A stretch of 19,916 nucleotides of DNA, from assembly GCF_009725235.1 (NCBI RefSeq), contig NZ_WJFC01000170.1, positions 10,001 to 29,916 of the forward strand. The letters are read 5' to 3'. This stretch comes from Scytonema sp. UIC 10036. GTDB taxonomy: Bacteria; Cyanobacteriota; Cyanobacteriia; Cyanobacteriales; Nostocaceae. Below are positions 1 to 10,455 of the stretch, piece by piece. The translations under genes were made by a program, and so were the position numbers. Position 1 is the first letter of the stretch. Each line of letters begins with the position of its first letter. The notes under the pieces were generated by a model. It searched no databases, was not told the origin of the DNA, and was given only the letters and a program-made list of their open reading frames with translations.

Positions 1-2128
<2,128 letters not shown>

Positions 2129-2137
2129 ACTATTTTT

Positions 2138-2228
2138 GCTCATTGCTAATGGCTAATAGCTCATTGCTAATCGTATGAAACAATTAGCCATTAGCCATTA
2201 GCCATTAGCTCTTAGCTATTAGCTCTTA
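2138..2228 (-). repeat. CATTAGC-type heptamer inverted repeat in the V3 region of the spacer
   Basis: The left part, 2138-2171, contains GCTAATGGCTAATAGC. The right part, 2183-2228, contains tandem TTAGCCA heptamers (three clean copies) followed by degenerate TTAGCTA and TTAGCTC units. The two parts are largely complementary across an 11-nt loop, so the transcript would fold into a long hairpin just upstream of the 23S 5' end. The heptamer differs from the ATTCATA family found in D1 and in the 23S insert. It fits the short tandem repeats typical of heterocystous cyanobacterial genomes. Confidence 0.8.
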
Positions 2229-2243
2229 TCGCGTTTCTATGCA

Positions 2244-2307
2244 GTTTTCAAGGTTCTGGCTGGATTTCTACCCAGCAGTCTTGTCCCAATTCTCTGACAA
2301 GTTGCTG
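2244..2307 (-). promoter_or_regulatory. Box-B-like hairpin and boxA antitermination site
   Basis: On the minus strand CAGCA-a-CTTGTC (in 2273-2307) is followed after a 10-nt loop by GACAAG-ac-TGCTG, giving a stem of 5 plus 6 base pairs, the usual box-B position in cyanobacterial spacers. Next comes GAACCTTGAAAAC (2244-2256), the cyanobacterial boxA-type antiterminator, then ACTGCATAG. Together they should recruit Nus factors and prevent premature termination in the 23S gene. Confidence 0.75.
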
Positions 2308-2356
2308 AATTTCTTCCTCAGATGATTCTTTTGGCTTGACTGCCTTACAATGATGA

Positions 2357-2382
2357 CGAACCAATCATAGTTTGAAAGCCAA
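2357..2382 (-). other. Pre-16S processing stem, 3' half (spacer D2/D3)
   Basis: The plus-strand sequence at 2367-2382 is the exact 16-nt reverse complement of 4091-4106 in the leader. CGAACCAA at 2357-2364 pairs with TTGGTTCG at 4116-4123. CCTCG at 2391-2395 can also pair with CGAGG at 4075-4079. In the primary transcript these halves would bring the two ends of the 16S precursor together as an RNase III-type processing stalk. The complementarity is seen directly. The processing role follows from rRNA operons in general. Confidence 0.75.
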
Positions 2383-2398
2383 TTTTCTTTCCTCGCAC

Positions 2399-2478
2399 GA
2401 CCTGGGATGTCTGAAAATTATGAATTGTGAATTGTAAATTTCATCATTCACCATTTCTCATTCATAATTCAGTTGGTC
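2399..2478 (-). repeat. D1 helix of the spacer carrying ATTCATA-type repeats
   Basis: The clamp of the D1 helix is GACC (minus strand, 2475-2478) pairing with GGTC (2399-2402). Between them AATTATGAAT and ATTCATAATT form a perfect 10-bp inner pair with degenerate heptamers beyond it. The heptamer is the same type as in the 23S insert at 899-966. Confidence 0.65.
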
Positions 2479-2484
2479 TCCCTA

Positions 2485-3973
<1,489 letters not shown>

Positions 3974-3986
3974 GAAGTGTTTCTGC

Positions 3987-4014
3987 TGTAGACACACCAT
4001 ACTGCGTCTCTACA
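3987..4014 (-). repeat. Small hairpin in the rRNA leader containing TTGTAGAGACG
   Basis: On the minus strand TGTAGAGAC and GTGTCTACA pair over 8 of 9 positions, closing about 10 nt. The hairpin ends 13 nt before the 16S 5' end. Its upstream arm is a copy of the TTGTAGAGACG motif that also occurs at 8883-8893 and 9532-9542. Confidence 0.5.
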
Positions 4015-4090
4015 ACATCTTGGCTACTTATTGTTTTTTTGTTTTGGGTTTCTACCCGCAACTTAATTTCTTGACGAGGTTTTAAATTGC

Positions 4091-4123
4091 TTGGCTTTCA
4101 AACTATTGCTTTATCTTGGTTCG
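4091..4123 (-). other. Pre-16S processing stem, 5' half (leader)
   Basis: The plus-strand sequence TTGGCTTTCAAACTAT (4091-4106) is the perfect complement of 2367-2382 in the spacer, and TTGGTTCG (4116-4123) that of 2357-2364. The internal loop is asymmetric, 9 nt here against 2 nt in the spacer. The leader half would pair with the spacer half around the 16S precursor. Confidence 0.75.
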
Positions 4124-4163
4124 GTTGTGTGGGCGCTTTTCTCTCTCGCTTCACACTTTATCC

Positions 4164-4192
4164 AATATAACAACCCGTTCTGGCTTTGTCAA
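4164..4192 (-). promoter_or_regulatory. rRNA operon promoter
   Basis: On the minus strand TTGACA (4187-4192), a 17-nt spacer and TATATT (4164-4169) form a nearly perfect housekeeping-sigma promoter. Transcription would start around 4157, about 180 nt ahead of the 16S gene. No better hexamer pair was found upstream. Confidence 0.88.
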
Positions 4193-4810
4193 GGGGTTCT
4201 GCTGATTTTTTTGGAAGTTTCTGGAGAAATAGCTCAAACCCTTATCAAGTAACAGTTTCAAAGCATTGGCAATTTTTCGGCTTTCAAACTTATCTATAAC
4301 ATTATGTATTGGTTCAGGATGTCAGCTTTGATTTGGCTAGCTGCCACTCCTTTTAGGATAGCTCAAATTTTTCGTGTAGAGTCAAGCTCCTGTTGGAGGG
4401 GCGTTTCTTCCACTAACCAACCCTACCTTTGACTTAAACCATTGTCGGCGATCGTCAACTAAATATTGTATTTTCCAAATTAAGGCTTGATAACTTACAA
4501 AAAGAATTTGCATAAAAAATCGAAATTTTTCTTTAAAATTCACGAAGAGCACTCCTATTTATCTTTTTCAAGTCTTTTATTTCTCCATAAAGGACGTTTT
4601 TAGAGGATTGGTTCATTTTTCTTACCCAAACAGTATTTTGTTATAGTTTTTCATCATTCAGTAGTGTAGAAAATAACTAACTTTTACTAAAATTCAAAAA
4701 AACACTAAGATTTACAAAAATTGCCTAACAATTAAGGCTTTAGGCAAAAACTGAAGTAATAAAACCTCAATTTCTTCTGCCTCTCGCCCCAGGCGCTTTT
4801 TTTTGAGACT
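4193..4810. other. AT-rich intergenic region upstream of the rRNA promoter
   Basis: No gene was found on either strand. The interval contains a partial second copy of the leader/D2 motif at 4279-4317, a strongly AT-rich stretch at about 4480-4760, and an inverted repeat of GGCGCT plus a T-run at 4792-4840. Nothing else could be assigned. Confidence 0.5.
4279..4317 (+). repeat. Partial duplicate of the rRNA leader/D2-D3 motif
   Basis: GGCTTTCAAACT followed 18-20 nt later by TTGGTTC repeats the arrangement at 4093-4123 in the leader and, complemented, at 2357-2380 in the spacer. It lies upstream of the promoter and so outside the predicted transcript. Confidence 0.5.
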
Positions 4811-4840
4811 CTACCAGACATAGGAGTAAAAAAGAGCGCC
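4792..4840. repeat. Inverted repeat GGCGCT(C)TTTTTT
   Basis: GGCGCTTTTTTTT at 4792-4804 and AAAAAAGAGCGCC at 4828-4840 are near-perfect inverted arms around about 23 nt. Either strand gives a GC-containing arm next to a T-run. It could act as a weak terminator, but it overlaps the end of the haemagglutinin-like remnant, so function is uncertain. Confidence 0.35.
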
Positions 4841-5258
4841 GGTGAACTCTAGTGTACCCGCATTAATAGTAATGTTGACCGCATTACCTGTTGAATTAGT
4901 TTTCACAACATTTCTAACCTAGCTGTTCTGGTTCACCTTTACAGTAGCTGTGGAATTTAAGATGACATCTTGTGAAGTTGAACTCACTGCACTCGATCTC
5001 ACTCTCATGCCCGCATAAATCGCTCTCTGCCCAAAAATATTGATATTCCGAGCATCAATTACTACATTTCCCCAATCCTTACTAATAATTTCAACTTTTG
5101 CTTGCTTGACAAGTGATACATCTAATTTCTGTATATTCTCTGAAAAACGTATATTCAAATTATTAGCACTATGCAAAAGCTCTGCTGTTCTCAAGGTGCT
5201 CATTCACCAAGTTTATTTGACCATCTAAAAGCTGGATACTAACAGCATTGAAGCTAAA
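4811..5258 (-). pseudogene. Fragment of a filamentous-haemagglutinin-like beta-helix protein
   Basis: The minus strand encodes beta-strand-repeat sequence of the kind found in large secreted cyanobacterial haemagglutinin-like proteins, such as GNVVIDARNINIFG followed by AIYAGM and DVILNSTATVKVN. An open segment runs from an ATG at 5203 to a TAG at 4919. Past that stop the same frame continues with equally typical sequence (NVVKTNSTGNAVNITINAG, then FTGALFYS) to a TAG at 4811. Upstream, a different frame reads NAVSIQLLDGQINLVNEH from about 5250. A nonsense codon and a frameshift are therefore both visible. There is no signal peptide, secretion domain or C-terminus, so this is a decaying internal fragment. 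Family assignment rests on style of sequence and is moderate. Confidence 0.6.
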
Positions 5259-5268
5259 GTGCAAGACT

Positions 5269-5284
5269 GTTTGCGATCGCAAAC
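5269..5284. repeat. Extended HIP1 palindrome
   Basis: GTTTGCGATCGCAAAC is a perfect 16-bp palindrome centred on the HIP1 octamer GCGATCGC. HIP1 cores recur through the window, for example at 8237, 8362 and 10684, as expected for many cyanobacterial genomes. Confidence 0.7.
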
Positions 5285-5460
5285 GAGCTTCCCTGAACTA
5301 ATACCTTTACAAGTGCCATGTAAGGGTAATGTCAAAGAAAATTGTGTAAAAATCAGACACTTTTGTGTAATGCAACCCCCTAACGGGTGAAATACCAGTT
5401 TTGAGTTTTAAATTTTTCCCCCTCAATGCTGAACTCCTGGTTATAAAAGATGACGCTGGC

Positions 5461-5490
5461 TTGATAAAAGATTACACTGTGGAATATGTT
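5461..5490 (+). promoter_or_regulatory. Candidate promoter of the adenylate cyclase gene
   Basis: TTGATA (5461-5466), an 18-nt spacer and TATGTT (5485-5490) are the best housekeeping-type hexamers in the 320 nt before the gene. They would give an untranslated leader of about 85 nt. The match is partial and unsupported by other evidence. The rest of the interval 5285-5582 contains no recognisable gene. Confidence 0.35.
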
Positions 5491-5582
5491 ATGTTCTGTT
5501 TGTTTGCTTGTAGCAACACTTACATACATTTAATGCCATTGATAAACATCGTTAAAATCAAATTCTATATCAAAAGTCAGTT

Positions 5583-8168
5583 ATGTCAGTTCATCAACGT
5601 GGTTGCGGTGCTACCGCCGATCTAATTATTGGTGTTCCAGATCGCGAAAGCCATGCCATGCAGCGTAATGCTACAGCAGTAGGTGCTCTCGCCAAACGCA
5701 AAGGAACAATCTCTACCTTTCTCGCGCCCTTAACTCAGGATACCTTTAAGCAAGTTGTTACCGAAGTTGAACAAAAACTACGGATCGTCAATCAAACCCT
5801 GTCCATGCTGGATTCTCAGGGATTTGAAACAATTTTGCAAGAAATGTTACACTCCATAACCCTAAAAACCGGGGAGTTATTGGGTGCCGATCGCACGACA
5901 ATTTTTTTACTTGATGAGGAAAAGCAAGAACTGTGGTCTATTGTGGCAGAGACAGAGGGCAATCGCTCCTTAGAAATTCGCATCCCAGCCGATAAAGGTA
6001 TCGCTGGTGAAGTTGCCACTTACAAAAAAGTGGTTAATATTCCTTTTGATTTTTACGACGATCCCCGTTCGTTATTTGCTCAGGAACAGGAAACAAGAAC
6101 AGGCTATCGCACCTACACAATGCTAGCTTTACCACTGGTGAATGAGGAAGGCGAACTTGTCGCAGTTGTACAATTGTTAAATAAATTAAGATCTCCCAAC
6201 AATCCAGATGCACCATTGTCAGAACGTATTGACCTAAAAGGTTTTACAGAAGCTGATAAACAATTATTTCAAGAATTTGCACCTTCTATAAGGCTGATAT
6301 TAGAATCCTCTCGTTCCTTTTACATAGCAACTCAAAAACAAAGAGCGGCAGCCGCCCTCATGAAGGCAGTAAAATCCCTCAGTCAAAGCAGCCTTGACTT
6401 GGAAGATACCCTCAAGCGGGTGATGGCTGAGGCAAAAGAACTTATGAACGCCGATCGCAGTACGTTATGGCTAGTAGACCGTGAAGCTGGACAATTGTGG
6501 ACAAAAATTACCCAGGATGACGGTTCTGCGAAAGAGTTACGAGTACCCATTGGCAAAGGTTTTGCGGGAATAGTTGCTGCAACTGGTAAAACGCTCAATA
6601 TTCCTTTTGACTTATATGACAATCCAGATTCCGAGACAGCCAAACAAATAGACCAACAAAATGGTTATCGTACCTGTAGCTTGCTTTGTATGCCTGTCTT
6701 TAATGCAGATGGAGATTTGATTGGCGTCACCCAGCTAGTGAATAAAAAGAAACCCGGAGATTTTCTCCCCTACAACCATGCTAATTGGCCGAACGCTCCT
6801 GAGTGCTTCCAAGCAAGCTTCGATCGCAATGACGAAGAATTTATGGAAGCGTTTAACATTCAAGCAGGAGTAGCGCTGCAAAATGCCCAATTATTTGCTA
6901 CAGTTAAACAGCAAGAGCAACTACAGCGAGATATCCTCCGCAGTCTTTCCAACGGAGTGATTTCCACTGATAAAGCCGGTCAAATTATTATTGCCAATGA
7001 AAGTGCGAAGCGTTTACTTGGTGTGAACCCAGAAGAACGCTTGGAAGGTAAACTCGTGAGCGAAGTTATCAATATTAAAGAAGGTGATTTTCGCAGGTGG
7101 TGTCAAGCAGCTTTAAACACAGCTGATTTAAAATACCGCGAACAGTACTATCCAGATCGAACGCTGCTGACTCCCAGTGAAGACCAGAACAGTATCAATT
7201 TGTCAATCAATACAATTGCCGATGCCAGCGACGCCAAACAAGTCAGGGGGGCGTTAGTGGTTATGGATGATATCAGTGATGAAAAGCGGCTCAAAAGTAC
7301 TATGTACCGCTATATGACTCAGGAATTAGCGGAAGAATTACTGAAATTAGATGATGCAAAATTGGGAGGCGATCGCAAAGAAGTTTCCATCTTATTTTCT
7401 GATATTCGAGGCTACACCACTCTGACAGAAAATCTAGAAGCAGAGGAAGTAGTCAGTATGCTGAACGAATACTTTGAATCAATGGTAGAGGCAGTTTTTC
7501 AGTACAAAGGCACGCTAGATAAATACATTGGTGATGCCATAATGGCTGTATACGGTTCTCCCTTGCCTTTACACGAACATGCTTGGATGGCAGTACAATC
7601 GTCAATAGAAATGCGCCATCGATTGAAAGAATTTAATGCCCGCCGTCGTTCCACAAACAAACCAACAATTAATATTGGGATTGGGATCAACTCTGATATC
7701 GTCATTAGCGGTAATATTGGTTCGAGCAAACGGATGGAATTTACAGCGATTGGTGATGGCGTCAATCTTGGCTCTCGATTGGAAAGTGTGAGCAAGCAGT
7801 ACGGATGCGATATTATTATCAGTGATAATACTTACGAACCTTGCAAAGAACAAGTATGGGCGCGAGAACTAGATTATATTCGCGTCAAAGGTAGAAATGA
7901 GCCAGTTGCTATCTACGAGCTCGTTGGTTTGCGTTCCGATTCAATTTGCAGTCATCAATTGCAAGCGATCGAACATTATCACCAAGGTCGTCGGTATTAT
8001 ATCAATCGTGACTTTGAGCGTGCCAGAAAAGAATTTGCTAAAGTTTTAAAGATTGACAGCAAAGACACTGCAGCAATGTTACACATACAGCGCTGTCAGC
8101 ACTGGTTACAAAATCCCCCATCCGATAAAAATTGGGATGATGGTGTGTGGACTTTTAAGGAAAAATAA
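5583..8168 (+). CDS. cyaB1: Adenylate cyclase, CyaB1-type (GAF-GAF-PAS-cyclase-TPR)
   Basis: This 861-residue class III adenylate cyclase makes cAMP from ATP. Order of domains: GAF-A (about 75-240), GAF-B (270-440), PAS (445-565), catalytic domain (590-775), and a TPR-like tail (790-845). GAF-B has the NKFDE signature (N387-K388, then F413-x3-D417-E418). GAF-A has NK and F-x3-D but K instead of the last E. The metal-binding aspartates are D607 (FSDIRGYT) and D651 (YIGDAIMAVYG). Purine-specifying residues are K647 and T721 (FTAIGD), and N728/R732 lie in NLGSRLE. Lys plus Thr is the pair known from Anabaena CyaB1, whose length is also near 860. The tandem GAF pair of that protein binds cAMP and activates the enzyme in a positive loop. 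No membrane segment is visible, so it should be cytosolic. The start has no strong Shine-Dalgarno; Met26 is an alternative. The symbol follows the Anabaena paralogue; CyaB2-type cannot be excluded. Confidence 0.93.
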   Translation: MSVHQRGCGATADLIIGVPDRESHAMQRNATAVGALAKRKGTISTFLAPLTQDTFKQVVTEVEQKLRIVNQTLSMLDSQGFETILQEMLHSITLKTGELLGADRTTIFLLDEEKQELWSIVAETEGNRSLEIRIPADKGIAGEVATYKKVVNIPFDFYDDPRSLFAQEQETRTGYRTYTMLALPLVNEEGELVAVVQLLNKLRSPNNPDAPLSERIDLKGFTEADKQLFQEFAPSIRLILESSRSFYIATQKQRAAAALMKAVKSLSQSSLDLEDTLKRVMAEAKELMNADRSTLWLVDREAGQLWTKITQDDGSAKELRVPIGKGFAGIVAATGKTLNIPFDLYDNPDSETAKQIDQQNGYRTCSLLCMPVFNADGDLIGVTQLVNKKKPGDFLPYNHANWPNAPECFQASFDRNDEEFMEAFNIQAGVALQNAQLFATVKQQEQLQRDILRSLSNGVISTDKAGQIIIANESAKRLLGVNPEERLEGKLVSEVINIKEGDFRRWCQAALNTADLKYREQYYPDRTLLTPSEDQNSINLSINTIADASDAKQVRGALVVMDDISDEKRLKSTMYRYMTQELAEELLKLDDAKLGGDRKEVSILFSDIRGYTTLTENLEAEEVVSMLNEYFESMVEAVFQYKGTLDKYIGDAIMAVYGSPLPLHEHAWMAVQSSIEMRHRLKEFNARRRSTNKPTINIGIGINSDIVISGNIGSSKRMEFTAIGDGVNLGSRLESVSKQYGCDIIISDNTYEPCKEQVWARELDYIRVKGRNEPVAIYELVGLRSDSICSHQLQAIEHYHQGRRYYINRDFERARKEFAKVLKIDSKDTAAMLHIQRCQHWLQNPPSDKNWDDGVWTFKEK

Positions 8169-8302
8169 AATTTATTTTGTTTATGGTGCAATCTACTCAG
8201 TTAATTTTGCGGTCATTCGTAGCATTTATTTATGAGCGATCGCAAAAAGTTTTACAAAAACTGTGTGTAAATCTTCGCGCTTGTTTGGTTCTACATTTTC
8301 AT

Positions 8303-8665
8303 TCATCCTTTATCACTTGGTGGACTAATCTCTGTGAGTTCTTGTGCATACCACTTGTGAGCGATCGCAGCAAGCCGATCTAGGACAACAATAAGGTCTT
8401 GGGCTTGTTCAGTTAAACCGTAAGTGACTTGAGGTGGGATAGTTGGCTCATAAGTTCGGTAGATAATTTCTGCCTCCTTAAGCATCCGCAGTCTTTCAGT
8501 CAGAACTTTTGAGGAAATACCTTCTATTTGACGTTTCAAAGCACCAAAGCGAGTTGGCCCATTATTACGTAAAATCCAAAGAATATAGAACGTCCAAGGT
8601 CCACTCAGTATGTTGAACAGAGTAGCTATCGGGCAAGTTACAGTTTCTTTAGATTGATTAGGCAT
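8303..8665 (-). CDS. HxlR-family winged-helix transcriptional regulator
   Basis: This 120-residue protein is a typical full-length HxlR regulator. Its N-terminus has TCPIATLFNILSGPWTFYIL, in which C11 sits at the position used for thiol or quinone sensing in YodB/HxlR-type proteins. The winged helix follows, with FGALKRQIEGISSKVLTERL as recognition region (about residues 40-60), then a wing and a dimerisation helix (about 80-110). Such proteins usually repress a nearby oxidoreductase or detoxification gene and themselves. Here the gene converges on the adenylate cyclase with a 134-bp gap. Its upstream side faces only a broken NHL gene, so the usual target is missing. Three TACT...AGTA inverted repeats lie 28-167 bp upstream of its start. 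Confidence 0.9.
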   Translation of the reverse strand: MPNQSKETVTCPIATLFNILSGPWTFYILWILRNNGPTRFGALKRQIEGISSKVLTERLRMLKEAEIIYRTYEPTIPPQVTYGLTEQAQDLIVVLDRLAAIAHKWYAQELTEISPPSDKG

Positions 8666-8692
8666 AAATAATTCAAAAATCCAGTAAACTTG

Positions 8693-8704
8693 TACTGATT
8701 AGTA
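8693..8704. promoter_or_regulatory. Candidate HxlR operator 1 (TACT-N4-AGTA)
   Basis: TACTGATTAGTA is an inverted repeat 28 bp upstream of the HxlR start codon. TACT/AGTA half-sites are typical of operators bound by YodB/HxlR-type regulators. The position suggests autoregulation. Confidence 0.5.
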
Positions 8705-8776
8705 TCCGAAACGGTATCTACATAAACGTTCTAGACAAAACAGCATTATAATTTAGTTTCTTTGGGGTGTCGCAGT

Positions 8777-8788
8777 TACTTGAAAGTA
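8777..8788. promoter_or_regulatory. Candidate HxlR operator 2 (TACT-N4-AGTA)
   Basis: TACTTGAAAGTA has the same half-sites and spacing as the first candidate operator, about 84 bp further upstream. Confidence 0.4.
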
Positions 8789-8809
8789 GCTACCTTACAT
8801 TCTAAAATA

Positions 8810-8832
8810 GTACTGATAATAACTATTAGTAC
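8810..8832. promoter_or_regulatory. Candidate HxlR operator 3 (long GTACTRATA palindrome)
   Basis: GTACTGATA and TATTAGTAC form 9-nt arms with one mismatch around 5 nt. The outer half-sites equal those of the two sites nearer the gene, but the arms are wider apart. It may be a stronger or dimer-of-dimers site, or the operator of a divergent gene since lost. Confidence 0.45.
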
Positions 8833-8882
8833 AAATTTATCTGCGTCCATCTGCGGTTAATTCAATATCTTGTACCTTACAA

Positions 8883-8902
8883 TTGTAGAGACGCTTCAAA
8901 CA
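8883..8902 (+). repeat. TTGTAGAGACG-type dispersed repeat at the broken end of the NHL gene
   Basis: TTGTAGAGACGCTTCAAAC matches 9532-9550 in 15 or 16 of 19 positions and shares its first 11 bases with the minus strand at 4005-4015. It supplies the stop codon of the truncated NHL protein. Confidence 0.55.
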
Positions 8903-9123
8903 AAGACTGAGACACGATTATTAGCAGAATCGCTGATAAAAATGTTCTTTGTTTCTTCTTGCACATCTATACCTTGAGGTAGAAAAAGATTTCCTCTTTC
9001 AATTCCAGGGCTACCAATACTACGCTCATAGGTTAATGTTGAAGACTTGGCTTGAGTTGCTGTTGCCAAGACCATTAACATTGCACTGACCACAGTCATT
9101 GACAACCTTTTTACCAATTCCAT
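8896..9123 (-). pseudogene. Truncated NHL-repeat secreted protein
   Basis: The start at 9123 has a good Shine-Dalgarno (AGGAG, 9 nt before the ATG). The first 25 residues form a signal peptide: KR near the start, a hydrophobic core and a cleavage site after ATATQA. Residues 36-75 read as the beginning of an NHL beta-propeller: GSPGIERGNLFLPQGIDV, then NIFISDSANNRVSVFV. NHL proteins normally have four to six such blades. Here the frame ends after one, at a TGA lying in a TTGTAGAGACG-type repeat. It is most likely a 5' gene remnant. A small secreted peptide cannot be excluded, since start, RBS and signal peptide remain intact. Confidence 0.65.
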
Positions 9124-9628
9124 AATGTAGGACTCCTGTTTGTGTGACTTTTCGCAATACGAATCTCGATCGCTCGTGCTTACAAACCCATAGCAAGACA
9201 GATCCTTCAGTCTGTGGCTGTGGAGTTTTACTGAATTTGAATATTTTCAGTAATGATGAATACTTTGATAACTACCCTCACCCAGAGGACGTTCGTCAAA
9301 GAGGTCAGGGAAGCATACCTGTTCGCGCAGCGTCTCCGATAGGAGAATTGCATCCTTAACCAGTGTATGCCTAGCGACTTCACGTTTGTGACTTGGTTTA
9401 GGTTTGTTAGGATTTGGAGTTGCAATGACTCAGTAGCGAAAAGTGAAGCAGTGTTAGTAGCTAAAATCTCCTGATTGACGTAAAATCTGGTAGACTTATC
9501 TAAACCCTGCATTACCCATCTTCGCAAAACATTGTAGAGACGTTTTAAACTGTCTTTACAAGGATTTTATGCAATTTAAATGAATTCTGCTCCGATTCGC
9601 GTCAACGTTAGAATCACAGGAATAAATT
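9124..9628. other. Intergenic region with dispersed repeats
   Basis: No convincing gene was found here. The region includes TTCGCGCAGCGTCTCC followed by TAGGAGA (9321-9345), which resembles a dispersed repeat common in Nostocales genomes, and a TTGTAGAGACG-type element at 9532-9550. Short open frames on both strands show no recognisable domain. A promoter for the downstream operon must lie here, but no clear hexamer pair was found. Confidence 0.45.
9532..9550 (+). repeat. TTGTAGAGACG-type dispersed repeat
   Basis: TTGTAGAGACGTTTTAAAC closely matches the element at 8883-8902. It lies about 80 bp ahead of the SDR gene. Confidence 0.5.
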
Positions 9629-10411
9629 ATGAAACTGGAAGGAAAGGTTGCGTTGGTTACAGGTAGCAGCCAGGGTATTGGACAGGCGATCGCAATTCGT
9701 CTGGCACAGGAAGGAGCAAGTATTGTTATCAACTACCGCTCGCATCCTGAAGGGGCAGAAGAAACCTTATCTAAGGTAAAGGCTGCAGGTGGTCAGTGCC
9801 AAATGGTTGATGGATTTACAATCCAGGCAGATACTGGAACAGTCAGCGACGTGCAACGCATGATTGCAGACAGCGTTTCTCACTTCGGCAAGCTGGATAT
9901 TTTGGTGAACAATGCAGGGATTGAAAAGAACGCTGATTTTTGGAATGTGACGGAAGCCGATTATGATGCCGTAATGAACGTAAATCTCAAAGGAGTTTTC
10001 TTTGCCACCCAAGCATTTGTAAAACATCGGCTCGAAATAAAGCAACCGGGCAAGATTATTAACATTAGTTCCGTACACGAAGAATTGCCCTTTCCTCACT
10101 TTACTGCTTACTGTGCCAGCAAAGGTGGATTGAAGATGCTGACTCGTAATTTGGCAGTTGAACTAGCTCCTTATGGTATTACCATCAATAATGTTGCTCC
10201 AGGGGCGATAGAAACTCCCATCAACACTAAACTCTTGAACGATCCAGAAAAGTTGGGAGTACTCCTCAAAAATATTCCCTTAGGACGATTGGGACAACCA
10301 AGAGATGTTGCCTCTATTGTGGCGTTTCTGGCTTCTGCTGAATCGGATTACGTAACAGGAACCACGTTCTTTGTTGATGGTGGATTGCTTTGGAATTATC
10401 AGGAGCAATAG
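9629..10411 (+). CDS. Short-chain dehydrogenase, glucose 1-dehydrogenase-like
   Basis: This 260-residue classical SDR should oxidise a sugar, probably beta-D-glucose to gluconolactone, with NAD(P)+. The cofactor motif TGSSQGIG is at 11-18, NNAG at 94-97, and the catalytic residues are S148, Y161 and K165 (YCASK). The segment [11 protein letters not shown] and the later PGAIETPIN closely resemble Bacillus glucose 1-dehydrogenase, which has almost the same length (261). The C-terminus carries the expected [10 protein letters not shown]. The ATG at 9629 is preceded by AGGAA at a good distance. It is the first gene of a same-strand set of four; the next start follows after 44 bp. Other SDR substrates cannot be excluded. 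Confidence 0.9.
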   Translation: MKLEGKVALVTGSSQGIGQAIAIRLAQEGASIVINYRSHPEGAEETLSKVKAAGGQCQMVDGFTIQADTGTVSDVQRMIADSVSHFGKLDILVNNAGIEKNADFWNVTEADYDAVMNVNLKGVFFATQAFVKHRLEIKQPGKIINISSVHEELPFPHFTAYCASKGGLKMLTRNLAVELAPYGITINNVAPGAIETPINTKLLNDPEKLGVLLKNIPLGRLGQPRDVASIVAFLASAESDYVTGTTFFVDGGLLWNYQEQ

Positions 10412-10455
10412 AGGCGAGAGCCTTTTGTAACTTTTATCGAAGGACAGTTCAACTC

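Larger units (their letters stand above)
2129..2484 (-). other. 16S-23S internal transcribed spacer without tRNA genes
   Basis: The spacer is 356 nt. No tRNA-Ile or tRNA-Ala could be found in it: there is no T-loop GTTCRANNC flanked by a plausible acceptor stem. From the 16S end it holds a D1 helix with a repeat insertion (2399-2478), the D2/D3 block GGCTTTCAAACTAT and GGTTC (2357-2380), a box-B-like hairpin (2273-2307), a boxA antiterminator GAACCTTGAAAAC (2244-2256), the D4 motif ACTGCATAG, and a V3 region made of CATTAGC heptamers. Cyanobacteria commonly have some rRNA operons with and some without spacer tRNAs. This one is of the second type. Confidence 0.85.

Noticed and set aside
2244..2357. 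A minus-strand reading in the spacer that looks protein-like (KESSEEEIQQLVRELGQDCW, ending at the boxA site)
   Set aside because: The same bases form the box-B hairpin and boxA, no ATG or Shine-Dalgarno is present, and a fold constraint explains the sequence better. Not excluded as a fossil gene piece.
5345..5372. Possible cAMP-receptor site (TGTGT...ACAC) upstream of the cyclase gene
   Set aside because: The half-site spacing does not fit TGTGA-N6-TCACA, and the inner bases do not match.
9228..9527. Minus-strand open frame of 99 codons upstream of the SDR gene
   Set aside because: No domain, no Shine-Dalgarno, and it crosses a dispersed repeat; treated as chance.
10390..10455. 22-residue N-terminal extension of the glycoside hydrolase
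   Set aside because: It starts inside the end of the SDR gene without an RBS. The ATG at 10456 has an RBS and begins the family-like N-terminus.
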